Origin: Sphingomonas sp. LT1P40
Lineage (GTDB): Bacteria; Pseudomonadota; Alphaproteobacteria; Sphingomonadales; Sphingomonadaceae
Reading direction: 5' to 3'
DNA: 64,000 bases
Assembly: GCF_036663835.1 (NCBI RefSeq)
Contig: NZ_JAXOJT010000001.1
Span: forward strand, 310,001 to 374,000
Shown: positions 1 through 7,813 of the stretch, one piece after another
Layout of the letters: each line of letters opens with the position of its first letter
Position numbering within the stretch: the first letter of the stretch is position 1
Translations under genes and position numbers: made by a program
Notes under the pieces: generated by a model
Told to the model about the DNA's origin: nothing
What the model saw: only the letters and a program-made list of their open reading frames with translations
Databases searched by the model: none

Positions 1-166
1 CGAGGAAGTTGATACCCGCGCCGATGGCGCGATCCACCAATGCTGCGGCGTCCTTCGGGTCGGTCTTTGCAATGGCGGGCGTGCCACCGCCGCTGGTGAA
101 GGTCATCGTGCCCAGCGAAAGCCGCGAGACGATCAGGCCGGTATTGCCGAGGCGGGAATAGAGCAT
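1..166 (-). CDS. aldo/keto reductase, N-terminal fragment
   Basis: Only the first 55 codons lie in the window; the gene continues past the left edge. The translation opens with MLYSRLGNTG and continues with SRLSLGTMTF, the usual N-terminal strand and glycine-rich turn of aldo/keto reductases, which are NADPH-dependent (alpha/beta)8-barrel enzymes. The ATG is preceded by AGGAG at about 7 bases. It lies 14 bases downstream of the STAS-like gene and in the same direction as hslV, so the three probably share a transcript. The substrate cannot be predicted. Confidence 0.85.
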   Translation of the reverse strand, partial: MLYSRLGNTGLIVSRLSLGTMTFTSGGGTPAIAKTDPKDAAALVDRAIGAGINFL

Positions 167-180
167 ATCGGTCTCCTGAA

Positions 181-561
181 TCAGGCCGGGGTTTCAGGTG
201 GGCTGGCGAGCCACGCTTCGGCTTCATTCATCGTGAGAAATATCTTCAGCCGGGGGTGCGTCTGGGTGCGTTCCGCCTGCATCTTGTTGAGCGCGCTGCC
301 GACGACCGAAGCCGCGCGGCCGGAGGTTAGCGCCAGTCCGCCATCGGCGATAGCGGGCAGCAGGTCGGCGACGTCATTCGCCTGAACCGGGAAATTGCGC
401 GAATCGATCAGCACGTCGTAATCGGCACGGATCGCCCGGGTTTCCTGTGCCTTTGCGCCCGAGGCGGCGGCGAATTCCTTGACCGTCTCAACCGTCCAGA
501 AATCACGGATCATCACGTTGAGGCGATTGCGCAGCGGATCATAGTCGATCTGGAAATTCAT
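181..561 (-). CDS. SpoIIAA/STAS-like hypothetical protein
   Basis: A 126-residue cytoplasmic protein starting [10 protein letters not shown]. Its alternating beta strands and amphipathic helices ([24 protein letters not shown]) resemble the SpoIIAA-like/STAS fold. No catalytic motif is visible. Its ATG overlaps the hslV stop codon (ATGA), which argues for translational coupling and fixes the start; a longer reading frame upstream would run deep into hslV. The function is unknown. Its place between hslV and an aldo/keto reductase gives no clear clue. Confidence 0.7.
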   Translation of the reverse strand: MNFQIDYDPLRNRLNVMIRDFWTVETVKEFAAASGAKAQETRAIRADYDVLIDSRNFPVQANDVADLLPAIADGGLALTSGRAASVVGSALNKMQAERTQTHPRLKIFLTMNEAEAWLASPPETPA

Positions 562-1109
562 GCGGCGGTGTCGAGCGCTTCGACGGTGAGCCGGTCGTTG
601 GTATAGACGCACAATTCGGCGGCGATCCCCATTGCCTTGCGACAGATCGTCTCGGCATCCTGTTCGTAGTCGGCCAACGCGCGGGCGGCGGCGAGGGCGA
701 AATTGCCGCCCGATCCGATCGCGGCGATGCCCGCTTCCGGCTCCAGCACGTCACCATTGCCGGTGATGATGAGGGTGATGTCCTTGTCCGCGACGATCAG
801 CATCGCCTCCAGATTGCGCAGAAACTTGTCGGTGCGCCAATCCTTCGCCAGCTCGACCGCAGCGCGCATCAACTGACCCTGATGGCGTTCGAGTTTGGAT
901 TCGAGCCGCTCGAACAAGGTGAAGGCGTCGGCGGTCGCGCCCGCGAACCCGGCAATGACCTTACCGTCGCCCAGCGGGCGGACTTTGCGGGCGTTGGGTT
1001 TCATGACGGTCTGGCCCTGCGTCACCTGGCCGTCCCCGGCGATGACGACACGACCGTTGCGGCGCACGGAAAGGATGGTGGTGCCGTGCCACTTGATGCT
1101 GTCACTCAT
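558..1109 (-). CDS. hslV: ATP-dependent protease proteolytic subunit HslV
   Basis: Threonine-type peptidase subunit of the HslUV (ClpYQ) complex, a cytoplasmic proteasome-like particle that degrades proteins fed by the HslU ATPase. The protein is 183 residues, normal for the family. The HGTTIL segment near the N-terminus carries the catalytic Thr that becomes the new N-terminus after propeptide removal. [19 protein letters not shown] and [16 protein letters not shown] are typical HslV segments. hslU is not the next gene; a STAS-like gene and an aldo/keto reductase follow instead, so hslU lies outside the window. Confidence 0.97.
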   Translation of the reverse strand: MSDSIKWHGTTILSVRRNGRVVIAGDGQVTQGQTVMKPNARKVRPLGDGKVIAGFAGATADAFTLFERLESKLERHQGQLMRAAVELAKDWRTDKFLRNLEAMLIVADKDITLIITGNGDVLEPEAGIAAIGSGGNFALAAARALADYEQDAETICRKAMGIAAELCVYTNDRLTVEALDTAA

Positions 1110-1185
1110 GGACCGCGATATGGGGAAGGGGACTTGGACTTGCCAAGCCCCCCGGCGTTCGTGCGCGAAAAGTGGCGAAGGTCGC

Positions 1186-1599
1186 CTATTTATCCACGCC
1201 CTTGAGCTTCCCCCATTGGCGCGCGGCGGTGTAGCCGAGATAGCCGGTGCCGAAAAGCGCGTAGAGCGGTTCGGGGATGCCGTTGAGGTATGCGTTCATG
1301 CCCGCCGCGATGCCCTTTGCCATGTCCGGCTGGACCGCGCCGATGAGCCCCATCGGGATCGCCCACAGCAACAGCGCGTACATGACGTAGAGAAAGCTGG
1401 GGCGGGCGCGGCTGGTCCACGGGTCGGTCGAGTTCGCCTCCGCGACGATGGCCGAGATTTGGGTGCGGACGGTTTCGAGTTCCTGTGTTCCTTCGAGTTT
1501 GAGGAGTTCCAGCTTGGCCTGGTCGCGGGCCTTGGGATCGGGGATGATCTTGTCGATCAGGCCCGCGATGGGGCCGATGATTCCTTCGATGATGCTCAT
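1186..1599 (-). CDS. GTA-type three-TM holin family protein
   Basis: A 137-residue small membrane protein. An amphipathic N-terminal helix ([20 protein letters not shown]) and a charged helix with [15 protein letters not shown] are followed by [23 protein letters not shown] and a further hydrophobic stretch near residues 107-127. This layout matches the holin family found with gene transfer agents and phages of Alphaproteobacteria. Such proteins open the inner membrane so an endolysin can reach the wall. The endolysin gene lies directly upstream (37-base gap, same strand). The start chosen gives a compact gene; a longer in-frame extension overlaps the endolysin end. Confidence 0.8.
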   Translation of the reverse strand: MSIIEGIIGPIAGLIDKIIPDPKARDQAKLELLKLEGTQELETVRTQISAIVAEANSTDPWTSRARPSFLYVMYALLLWAIPMGLIGAVQPDMAKGIAAGMNAYLNGIPEPLYALFGTGYLGYTAARQWGKLKGVDK

Positions 1600-1636
1600 G
1601 CTGATTTCCTTGACAGACTTGACACAATGACGGGGT

Positions 1637-2179
1637 TTACGAACCGATACGGTTGGCGAGCCAACCATAGAGAAAGGCCTCGTTGGCCGGGCGGGATTTG
1701 GCGAGGGTGAGGTAGCGGGCGCCCTGAAGCGCCTCGACCGCCTTGAGCAGCACCGCCTCGCCTGCGTCGCCGCGCGTGGCGAGGAAGGCGGCGAGTGCGG
1801 CGAGGGTGATCGTGCCGATCTGGCCGTCGACGGCCATGTCGGGATAGTCCTTGCCCTCGCGATTGAGCGCGTTGAGTGCGCGTTGCAGAAAGCGCGCGGC
1901 GACCGCTGGCCCCATGTTGACGCCGGTGTCGAACAGCTCGGCCGCGAGGGCGGGGGCGTGGCTTGCGACGCCTGAGAAATTGGGTTTGAGCCAGTAGATG
2001 CGGCGGTAGATCGCGGCGGCTTCGTCGCGCGGGAAGACGCGCATGTCGCCGGGGTAGCCGTGCGCGCGGGCGACGGCTTCGGTAATGCCCCAGCGCGTGG
2101 CGCCGCCGCGATCGGCGGGGTGGTTGGAATAGCCGCCCTCCCGGGCGATCACGTCTTCGATGAGATGGTCGATGGTCAT
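1637..2179 (-). CDS. GH108-type endolysin (N-acetylmuramidase)
   Basis: A 180-residue lysozyme-like enzyme. The N-terminal REGGYSNHPADRGGATRWGI region is the signature of glycoside hydrolase family 108 (formerly DUF847), with Glu14 of the EGG motif as the expected catalytic acid. The later part (MAVDGQIGTITLAAL) resembles the family's peptidoglycan-binding segment. There is no signal peptide, so release would need the adjacent holin. No other phage or GTA structural genes are nearby. In Rhodobacter capsulatus the GTA lysis pair is likewise separate from the main GTA cluster and uses the same two families. The start MTIDHL follows a GGAGGGCAAG-like ribosome binding site. Confidence 0.88.
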   Translation of the reverse strand: MTIDHLIEDVIAREGGYSNHPADRGGATRWGITEAVARAHGYPGDMRVFPRDEAAAIYRRIYWLKPNFSGVASHAPALAAELFDTGVNMGPAVAARFLQRALNALNREGKDYPDMAVDGQIGTITLAALAAFLATRGDAGEAVLLKAVEALQGARYLTLAKSRPANEAFLYGWLANRIGS

Positions 2180-2259
2180 CTTGCCCTCCTGTTGAGGGCA
2201 ATTCATTTACCCATATGGTTCGTTGTAGGAAAGCTCCAATTGTTAGGGTAGAGGATGGC

Positions 2260-3030
2260 ATGACCAAATCCCGCCCCGATCAACTCCTCGTCGAACGCGG
2301 CCTCGCCGAAAGCCGGACGCGGGCGCAGGCGTTGATCCTGGCGGGGCTGGTGTTCAGCGGCGACAAGCGCGTGGACAAGCCGGGGCAGGCGATGGCGGCG
2401 GACGTGCCGCTGGAGGTGCGCGGGCGCGATCATCCGTGGGTGTCGCGCGGGGGCGTGAAGCTGGCGCATGGGCTGGACGTGTTCGGGATCGACCCGGCGG
2501 GCATGGTGGCGATTGATGTGGGGTCGTCGACCGGCGGGTTCACCGACGTGCTGCTGACGCGCGGGGCGGTGCGGGTTTACGCGGTGGACAGCGGGACCAA
2601 TCAGCTGGCGTGGAAGCTGCGGCAGGACGATCGCGTGGTGGTGCATGAGCAGACCAGCGCGCGGATTCTGACGGCGGCACATGTGCCGGAGCCAGTGGAT
2701 ATCGTGGTGTGCGATGCGAGCTTTATCGGGCTGGCCAAGGTGCTGGAGCGACCGTTCGCGTTCGTGCGTGAGGGGGCTTGGGTGGTGGCGCTGATCAAGC
2801 CGCAGTTCGAGGCGGGGCGCGAGGAAGTGGGCAAGGGCGGCGTGGTGCGCGATCCGGCTGTGCATGCGCGGGTGTGCGATGACGTGGTGGCGTGGCTGGA
2901 GGGCGCGGGCTGGAGCGTTGCGGGGGTGACGCAGAGTCCGATTACCGGGCCGGAGGGGAATGTGGAGTTTCTGGTTGCAGCGCAGGCCGGGGCGGCGGGG
3001 GAGATGGTGGGCAGCGCGGCGGATATTTAG
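2260..3030 (+). CDS. tlyA: TlyA family rRNA 2'-O-methyltransferase
   Basis: A 256-residue protein with an N-terminal S4 RNA-binding domain (RPDQLLVERGLAESRTRAQALILAG) followed by an FtsJ-like SAM-dependent methyltransferase domain. The SAM motif is IDVGSSTGGFTD, and VVCDASFI, LIKPQFE and GPEGNVEF supply the K-D-K-E type catalytic residues. TlyA enzymes methylate ribose 2'-OH of cytidines in 16S and/or 23S rRNA; some members were first called haemolysins. The start MTKSRPDQ is the usual family N-terminus. The gene is divergent from the endolysin gene. Confidence 0.93.
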   Translation: MTKSRPDQLLVERGLAESRTRAQALILAGLVFSGDKRVDKPGQAMAADVPLEVRGRDHPWVSRGGVKLAHGLDVFGIDPAGMVAIDVGSSTGGFTDVLLTRGAVRVYAVDSGTNQLAWKLRQDDRVVVHEQTSARILTAAHVPEPVDIVVCDASFIGLAKVLERPFAFVREGAWVVALIKPQFEAGREEVGKGGVVRDPAVHARVCDDVVAWLEGAGWSVAGVTQSPITGPEGNVEFLVAAQAGAAGEMVGSAADI

Positions 3031-3065
3031 GCTACTGCTAGCTCGTGGTGATGAGCGGTCATTTT

Positions 3066-3338
3066 CTAATCGAGCGATTTAGTCAAAGCAGCAACGTCGA
3101 TCATCCCGGCTCGGTATGGTCCATCGCCGTCTCCATCAATCTGCGGCTCATCGAACACTATCCATGCCTGCTCCTTTGTGCTTTTCATCGTTGGGACCAA
3201 CATGATTACGGGATTTGTAAGATCGCCCGTCATCTCGTCAGCTATGGATGCGGGATACGGCTTCACTGTTCCGGTTGCACCGCACGCCCAGTGGAATGTA
3301 TCAGCTATTTGAACGCGATCACCAGCCTCGATCTTCAT
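3066..3338 (-). CDS. hypothetical protein, 90 aa
   Basis: A 90-residue acidic soluble protein, MKIEAGDRVQIADTF at its start and ending in VAALTKSLD. It looks like a small all-beta, SH3-like fold (KIEAGDRVQI, GATGTVKPYP, AWIVFDEP). I do not recognise the family. Its base composition is visibly less GC-rich than neighbours, which suggests later acquisition. The opposite strand also has an open frame here, but that translation is Cys/His-rich and has no protein-like pattern. No good ribosome binding site is seen. Confidence 0.6.
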   Translation of the reverse strand: MKIEAGDRVQIADTFHWACGATGTVKPYPASIADEMTGDLTNPVIMLVPTMKSTKEQAWIVFDEPQIDGDGDGPYRAGMIDVAALTKSLD

Positions 3339-3406
3339 TAAAGTCTGGGAGGCAAATGCGTTGTTGTCTGCAACCGGATCGCAAGCAGACAGAAAGTCAC
3401 CTTATT

Positions 3407-3485
3407 GTCACCCCGGCCCTGAGCCGGGGTCCCGCTTTCTGGCGTTGGGAGAAGAAGCGGGACCCCGGCTCAAGACCGGGGTGAC
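3407..3485. repeat. 79-bp palindromic repeat, GTCACCCCGG type, copy 1
   Basis: An imperfect inverted repeat running from GTCACCCCGGCC to GGGGTGAC. The inner arms GGGGTCCCGCTT and AAGCGGGACCCC pair around a short loop. A second copy with the same arms lies at 5139-5215. This is a dispersed REP-like palindrome, probably able to form a long hairpin in DNA or RNA. It sits between the 90-aa hypothetical gene and the HerA-like gene. Confidence 0.85.
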
Positions 3486-3524
3486 GGTGTGTTTAGGCGG
3501 CGGGTTTTTGGGGCAATGCCCTAC

Positions 3525-5027
3525 TCACCCATACCCATTCCGAGCCCGCTCCGCCGCCCGCACCACCCCGCGCCCCACCGGTTGCGGCTTGGCCGGGTCG
3601 GGCCACGCTGGCGCCGTTGTCCAGCCGAGATGCGGCAGGCTGACGCTGCGTTTGCCGGAGAGGTCGGTGCGGGCGACGATCAGGCCCTTTTCCTCGATGA
3701 ACGCCATCATCCGCTTGGCGCGGCCGAGCGAGCTGGTGCCGTAGAGCGCGGCGATTCTGGCATCGGACGGGCAGGGTTCGCTGGCGCGGGCGGCGCGGGC
3801 GAGGGCGAGGAAAGGGGCGAGCATTTCCTCCGGCAATGACGCGGCCAGCGTGATCGCTTCGTCCCAGTCGGCGGGGTCGAGGATGCCGGCGCGGGCGAAG
3901 GCGAGGGCGGAGCGGAACGCAGCCATGTCCATGCCGGTGTCGACGCCGCGCATCCGGCAGCGGACGGTGTAATCCTGATATTGCGACGGCAGCGGCTGCG
4001 GGTTTTCCTCGGCCACGATCTCGGCAAGGATGGCGTGGCGGACATCGGCCTGTTCGCCCTCTTCCAGCACCGGCATGTCGGGGACCGGCGGCGGGGCGGG
4101 CGTGGCGACGGCGCGCAACAGGTCCGCCATCGGCACCGGGGCGGGCGGCGGCGGGGGTGGCGCTTCGTCGGCAGCGTGCGCGGCGAACAGCATGTCGCGC
4201 ATCTCATCGGTGGGGCCGGTGGGGAGCGGCATCAGTTTCGGGCTGGCGGCCTTGGAGCCGGTCTTGACCTCACCGATTCGAATGCTGATCGGGCGGCGGG
4301 TGATGGCGGGGCCGAGCGCGAGGAACTCGCCGCGCGCAAGGTCGCGGATCGAGTCGGCCTGTTTGCGCTCCATGCCGAGCAGGTCGGCGGCGCGGGCCAT
4401 GTCGATGTCGAGAAAGGTGCGGCCCATCAGGAAGTTGGACGCTTCGGCGGCGACGTTCTTGGCGAGCTTGGCGAGGCGCTGCGTTGCGATGACCCCGGCG
4501 AGGCCGCGCTTGCGACCGCGACACATGAGGTTGGTCATCGCGGACAGCGAGGCGCGGCGGGCGTCCTCGGTCACTTCACCGGCGGCGGCGGGGGCGAAGA
4601 GTTGGGCCTCATCGACCACCGTCAGCACGGGATACCAGTGTTCGCGCGGGGCATCGAACAGGCTGGCGAGGAAGGCTGCGGCGGCGCGCATCTGGCCGTC
4701 GATCTCAAGCCCTTCGAGGTTGAGGACGACGCTGGCGCGATGTTCGCGGACGCGCGCGGCGAGGCGGCCGAGTTCGGGGAGACTGTAGTCCGAAGCATCG
4801 ACCGCGATATGGCCGAAGGCGTCGGCGAGGGAAACGAAGTCGCCTTCGGGGTCGATCACGACTTGCTGGACGAGGCCTGCGCTGCCTTCGAGGAGGCGGC
4901 GCAGCAGATGCGACTTGCCCGAGCCCGAATTGCCCTGAACGAGCAGACGGGTGGCGAGCAACTCCTCCAGATCGACGGCAACCGGGTTGCCGCCATTGTC
5001 GAGTCCCATGTCGATGCGGGCAGTCAT
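3525..5027 (-). CDS. HerA-like ATP-binding protein
   Basis: A 500-residue cytoplasmic P-loop protein. Walker A is GNSGSGKS at residues 32-39 and Walker B is VLTVVDEAQLF; CRGRKRGLAGVIATQR is the following sensor/arginine region of the HerA/FtsK class (helicase HerA central domain, DUF87-like). A Pro-rich linker (APPPPPPAPVP, near residue 290) leads to a C-terminal helical domain, with a winged-helix-like stretch (AALYGTSSLGRAKRMMAFIEEKGLI). HerA ATPases usually translocate DNA with a partner nuclease; no nuclease is adjacent, so the role is open. It stands alone between two REP-like repeats. Confidence 0.85.
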   Translation of the reverse strand: MTARIDMGLDNGGNPVAVDLEELLATRLLVQGNSGSGKSHLLRRLLEGSAGLVQQVVIDPEGDFVSLADAFGHIAVDASDYSLPELGRLAARVREHRASVVLNLEGLEIDGQMRAAAAFLASLFDAPREHWYPVLTVVDEAQLFAPAAAGEVTEDARRASLSAMTNLMCRGRKRGLAGVIATQRLAKLAKNVAAEASNFLMGRTFLDIDMARAADLLGMERKQADSIRDLARGEFLALGPAITRRPISIRIGEVKTGSKAASPKLMPLPTGPTDEMRDMLFAAHAADEAPPPPPPAPVPMADLLRAVATPAPPPVPDMPVLEEGEQADVRHAILAEIVAEENPQPLPSQYQDYTVRCRMRGVDTGMDMAAFRSALAFARAGILDPADWDEAITLAASLPEEMLAPFLALARAARASEPCPSDARIAALYGTSSLGRAKRMMAFIEEKGLIVARTDLSGKRSVSLPHLGWTTAPAWPDPAKPQPVGRGVVRAAERARNGYG

Positions 5028-5078
5028 TGGGGGATGCTGTGGCGCATGGCGGGGGGTGGGGGCAAGGGCGGTGAGACG

Positions 5079-5107
5079 AAAATCCTCCCTGTGCTGGGGA
5101 GGATTTT
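5079..5107 (-). terminator. hairpin with TTTT tail, end of the D-amino acid array
   Basis: On the minus strand, AAAATCCTCC pairs with GGAGGATTTT and the 3' arm ends in TTTTCG. It lies downstream of the hydrolase gene ending at 5247 and could end the long minus-strand transcript. The same ATCCTCCCC/GGGGAGGAT hairpin family recurs at 31558 and 35015. Confidence 0.55.
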
Positions 5108-5138
5108 ATACCGTGATGACTTCACTCTGATTTTCTTT

Positions 5139-5215
5139 CACCCCGGGCTTGACCCGGGGTCCCGCTAACGGCGACCGCTCGAAGAAGCGGGACCCCGGGT
5201 CAAGCCCGGGGTGAC
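5139..5215. repeat. 77-bp palindromic repeat, GTCACCCCGG type, copy 2
   Basis: Inverted repeat from TCACCCCGGGCTTGACCC to GGGTCAAGCCCGGGGTGA, with inner arms GGGGTCCCGCT and AAGCGGGACCCC. It is nearly the same as the copy at 3407-3485; the outer arms here are almost perfectly complementary. It lies in the 219-base gap between two minus-strand genes. Confidence 0.85.
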
Positions 5216-5246
5216 GATGGTTGGTTCAAGCTGAAGTCATCATGCT

Positions 5247-6089
5247 CTAGTCCTTCAACCTCGCCGCCAGAAACGCCAGCACGTCGGCCTCGGTCGCCGC
5301 CTTCGCAGTGGCGTTCGCCTGCACGGACTGCCGCGATTTGGTCGGCGTGTCGTAGCTGTGCGTCGCGCCCTCGAACATGCGCAGCGCGATGTCGTTGCCG
5401 GCCGCCTTGCTGCGATCGACGAAGGTCTGGCAGAGTTTGGGTGAGACCTCTTCATCCGCGGTGCCCATGAATACGCGGACGGGGTGGTAGGGTTTGTAGC
5501 CCTTCTCGAAGCGCTTCTTGAGCCCGCAGCCGGGGTAGAGCGCGACGCCCGCTGCGAAGCCGAGCTTGCGCATGTCGCCGGGCTTGTCGTCCGCCATTGC
5601 GGCAAGCGTGGTGCTGGCGCCGTTGGACCAGCCGAGCAGGGCGACGCGGTTGGCGGTGATGTCGGCGCGCGACTGGAGGAAGCGGAGCGCGCCATAGGCG
5701 TGCAAGGGACGGAAATCGACTTCGTCGACGGCGGCGGGGCGGTCGGCATAGGTGCCGGCGGCGAACCCGGCGGGGAAGCCGACTGCGCCGAAATCATCGA
5801 CCATGAGGGCGGCGTAACCGCTTTTCGCCAGCAGTTCGCCCCATGCCTTATGGCGGCTGGAGAGGGTCGAGGCGTCGTATTTGCCCTTGGCCAGCGACGA
5901 GTATGCGCCACCGCGACCGTGCATCATCACCACCGCCGGGAGCTTGGCTGGGGCGTTTGCTGGCTTGAAGAGGTAGCCTTTCACTTGCGTCTTGCCATCG
6001 CGGCTGAGGAAGGTGACATCCTCGACCTTCACCTCCTGCGCGGCGGCGGGGGTGACGATCACGATGGCGGCGGCGAGCAGGTGGCGCAT
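5247..6089 (-). CDS. secreted dienelactone hydrolase family protein
   Basis: A 280-residue alpha/beta hydrolase. The N-terminus (MRHLLAAAIVIVTPAAAQ) is a signal peptide, so the enzyme is likely periplasmic. LLGWSNGAST contains the nucleophile elbow with Ser, GTADEEVS supplies the acid Asp, and GATHSYD the catalytic His. VVMMHGRGG is the oxyanion-hole strand. It is the last gene of the array: its ATG overlaps the stop of the preceding gamma-glutamyltransferase by one base (TAATG). The substrate is unknown; the context suggests an ester or amide released from a peptide or acyl-amino acid. Confidence 0.85.
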   Translation of the reverse strand: MRHLLAAAIVIVTPAAAQEVKVEDVTFLSRDGKTQVKGYLFKPANAPAKLPAVVMMHGRGGAYSSLAKGKYDASTLSSRHKAWGELLAKSGYAALMVDDFGAVGFPAGFAAGTYADRPAAVDEVDFRPLHAYGALRFLQSRADITANRVALLGWSNGASTTLAAMADDKPGDMRKLGFAAGVALYPGCGLKKRFEKGYKPYHPVRVFMGTADEEVSPKLCQTFVDRSKAAGNDIALRMFEGATHSYDTPTKSRQSVQANATAKAATEADVLAFLAARLKD

Positions 6090-7813
6090 TATTTCCTCGC
6101 TGGCAAAATGATGGTGCGGGCGACCCCGTCGCGGCGGGGATCGGCACCGCCGTCGAACTTGCCGTCACGGATGAACACGCCGTGGAGCCCGGAATCCTCG
6201 CCGGTGCCGCCGCGCACGGTGACGCCGCGTTCGGCCATCGCGGCGAGCAGTGAGGGGGCAAACTTGTCGGTCTCGCCATTGAAGCTCGATCCGCGCGCAA
6301 CGAGGTTGGGCAGGGCGATGGCGTCGGCGACGGACATGTTCCAGTCGATGATGCCGATCAGCGCCTTTGACACATAGCCCAAGATCGCGTTGCCGCCGGG
6401 CGAGCCGATCGCGCCCGCGAGGCTGCGGTCGCCGTTGAGAATGACGGTGGGGACCATCGACGAGCGCGGGCGCTTGCCGGGGGCGATGATGTTGGGACCG
6501 GTCGGCACGAACGAGAAGTCGGTCATCTGGTTGTTCAGGAAAAAGCCATCGACCATCCGGCCGGTGCCGAAGAAGCTTTCGACCGTGGTGGTGACGGAGA
6601 CGGCGTTGCCATCGCCATCGACGACGATGAAGTGCGAGGTGCCGGGGACTTCGTTGGTGAAGTCCACGCTGGCGGTGGTGACGCCCGGGGGCGTGCCTGC
6701 GACGGGGGGCGCTCCGGCCCGGTCGGAGATGAGTGCGGCTCGGGCAGCGACATAGGCAGGGTCGAGCATGCCCTTGACCGGCACGGTGGCCACGTCGCCG
6801 ACATAGGCGTCGCGGTCGGCATACATCAGGCGGCTGGCCTCGGCATATTTGACCCAGGCGACGGGGTCATTCGGGCCACGTGCGGCGATGTCCGTGCGCT
6901 CGACCATTGCCATCAATTGCAGCAGGCCGACGCCGCTGGAGGGCGGGGGCGGGGCGCAGAGGATGTAGATGCGATAGCCGTTGCACAGCGCCGGGCGCAT
7001 CACCGATCTGTAGCGCGCCAGATCGGTCAGCGTCATCGTGCTGGCGAGGTCGCCTTCGCGGACACGGGCGACGATGCGGCGCGCTGTCTCGCCGGTGTAC
7101 ATCGCGTCCCGCCCCTGTGCGGCGAGGCGGCGGAGGAAGGCAGCATAAGCGGGGTTACGGAGCGTATCGCCCGCCTTGATCTTCTCGCCGCGTTCGTTCT
7201 TGAAATAGGCGACGGCGTCGGGCGCATTGGGTTGCGGGCCGCCCGAGTTGACGAAGCGGCCAAGGCGGGCGGTGACGGTGAAACCCTGATCGGCGGTGCG
7301 GATGGCGTCGTCGAACAGCGCGTTCCATGGCAGCTTGCCGTTCTTCGCATGGGCCTTGTCCAGCATTTCCACGACGCCGGGGACACCGGTGGCGCGACCG
7401 GAGAGGACGGCAGTGCGGAAGGGGAGCGGCTTGCCATCCGGGCCGAGGAACATTTCGGCGGTGGCACCCGCGGGCGCGGTTTCGCGGCCGTCATAGACGG
7501 TGACGGCTTTGGTCTGTGCGTCGTAGCGGACAAGGAACGCGCCGCCGCCAAGGCCGGAGCTTTGCGGCTCGACGAGGCTGAGCATCGCCTGAATCGCGAC
7601 GGCGGCATCGACCGCGCTGCCGCCCTTGCGCAGGACATTGAGGCCCGCTTCGGCGGCAAGTGGATGGGCGGCGGCAACGAAGGCCTGACGCTCCGTGGCG
7701 GCCGGTGCCGCCGGCGGCGCGACGGGGCCAGCGGTTCCCGGCGCGTTTCGTGGCGTGCAAGCGGCGAGACCGGTGAGCGCGAGCGTGAGCGCGAGTGGCT
7801 TCATCAGCTTCAT
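6089..7813 (-). CDS. ggt: gamma-glutamyltransferase, lipoprotein-type paralogue
   Basis: A 574-residue N-terminal-nucleophile enzyme that hydrolyses or transfers the gamma-glutamyl group of glutathione-like or gamma-glutamyl peptides. The signal peptide ends in TGLAAC (Cys19), a lipobox. The autocleavage and nucleophile Thr is Thr392 in GTSHFIVVD, where the more usual motif is TTHYSV. GNAVSVTTT and GSPGGNAI belong to the small subunit. It follows a second ggt paralogue with an ATGA overlap, so the two are co-translated. The two are distinct in sequence and may differ in substrate range. Confidence 0.93.
   Translation of the reverse strand: MKLMKPLALTLALTGLAACTPRNAPGTAGPVAPPAAPAATERQAFVAAAHPLAAEAGLNVLRKGGSAVDAAVAIQAMLSLVEPQSSGLGGGAFLVRYDAQTKAVTVYDGRETAPAGATAEMFLGPDGKPLPFRTAVLSGRATGVPGVVEMLDKAHAKNGKLPWNALFDDAIRTADQGFTVTARLGRFVNSGGPQPNAPDAVAYFKNERGEKIKAGDTLRNPAYAAFLRRLAAQGRDAMYTGETARRIVARVREGDLASTMTLTDLARYRSVMRPALCNGYRIYILCAPPPPSSGVGLLQLMAMVERTDIAARGPNDPVAWVKYAEASRLMYADRDAYVGDVATVPVKGMLDPAYVAARAALISDRAGAPPVAGTPPGVTTASVDFTNEVPGTSHFIVVDGDGNAVSVTTTVESFFGTGRMVDGFFLNNQMTDFSFVPTGPNIIAPGKRPRSSMVPTVILNGDRSLAGAIGSPGGNAILGYVSKALIGIIDWNMSVADAIALPNLVARGSSFNGETDKFAPSLLAAMAERGVTVRGGTGEDSGLHGVFIRDGKFDGGADPRRDGVARTIILPARK

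Noticed and set aside
1186..2179. Prophage remnant
   Set aside because: Only the lysis pair is present. No integrase, capsid, tail or attachment repeats were seen, so a GTA-type cassette fits better.
3045..3341. Open frame on the plus strand opposite the 90-residue gene
   Set aside because: Its translation is rich in Cys and His without protein-like pattern, whereas the minus-strand frame encodes a regular beta-rich sequence.
3407..3485. CRISPR repeat
   Set aside because: Two isolated palindromes 1.7 kb apart without regular spacers are not an array.
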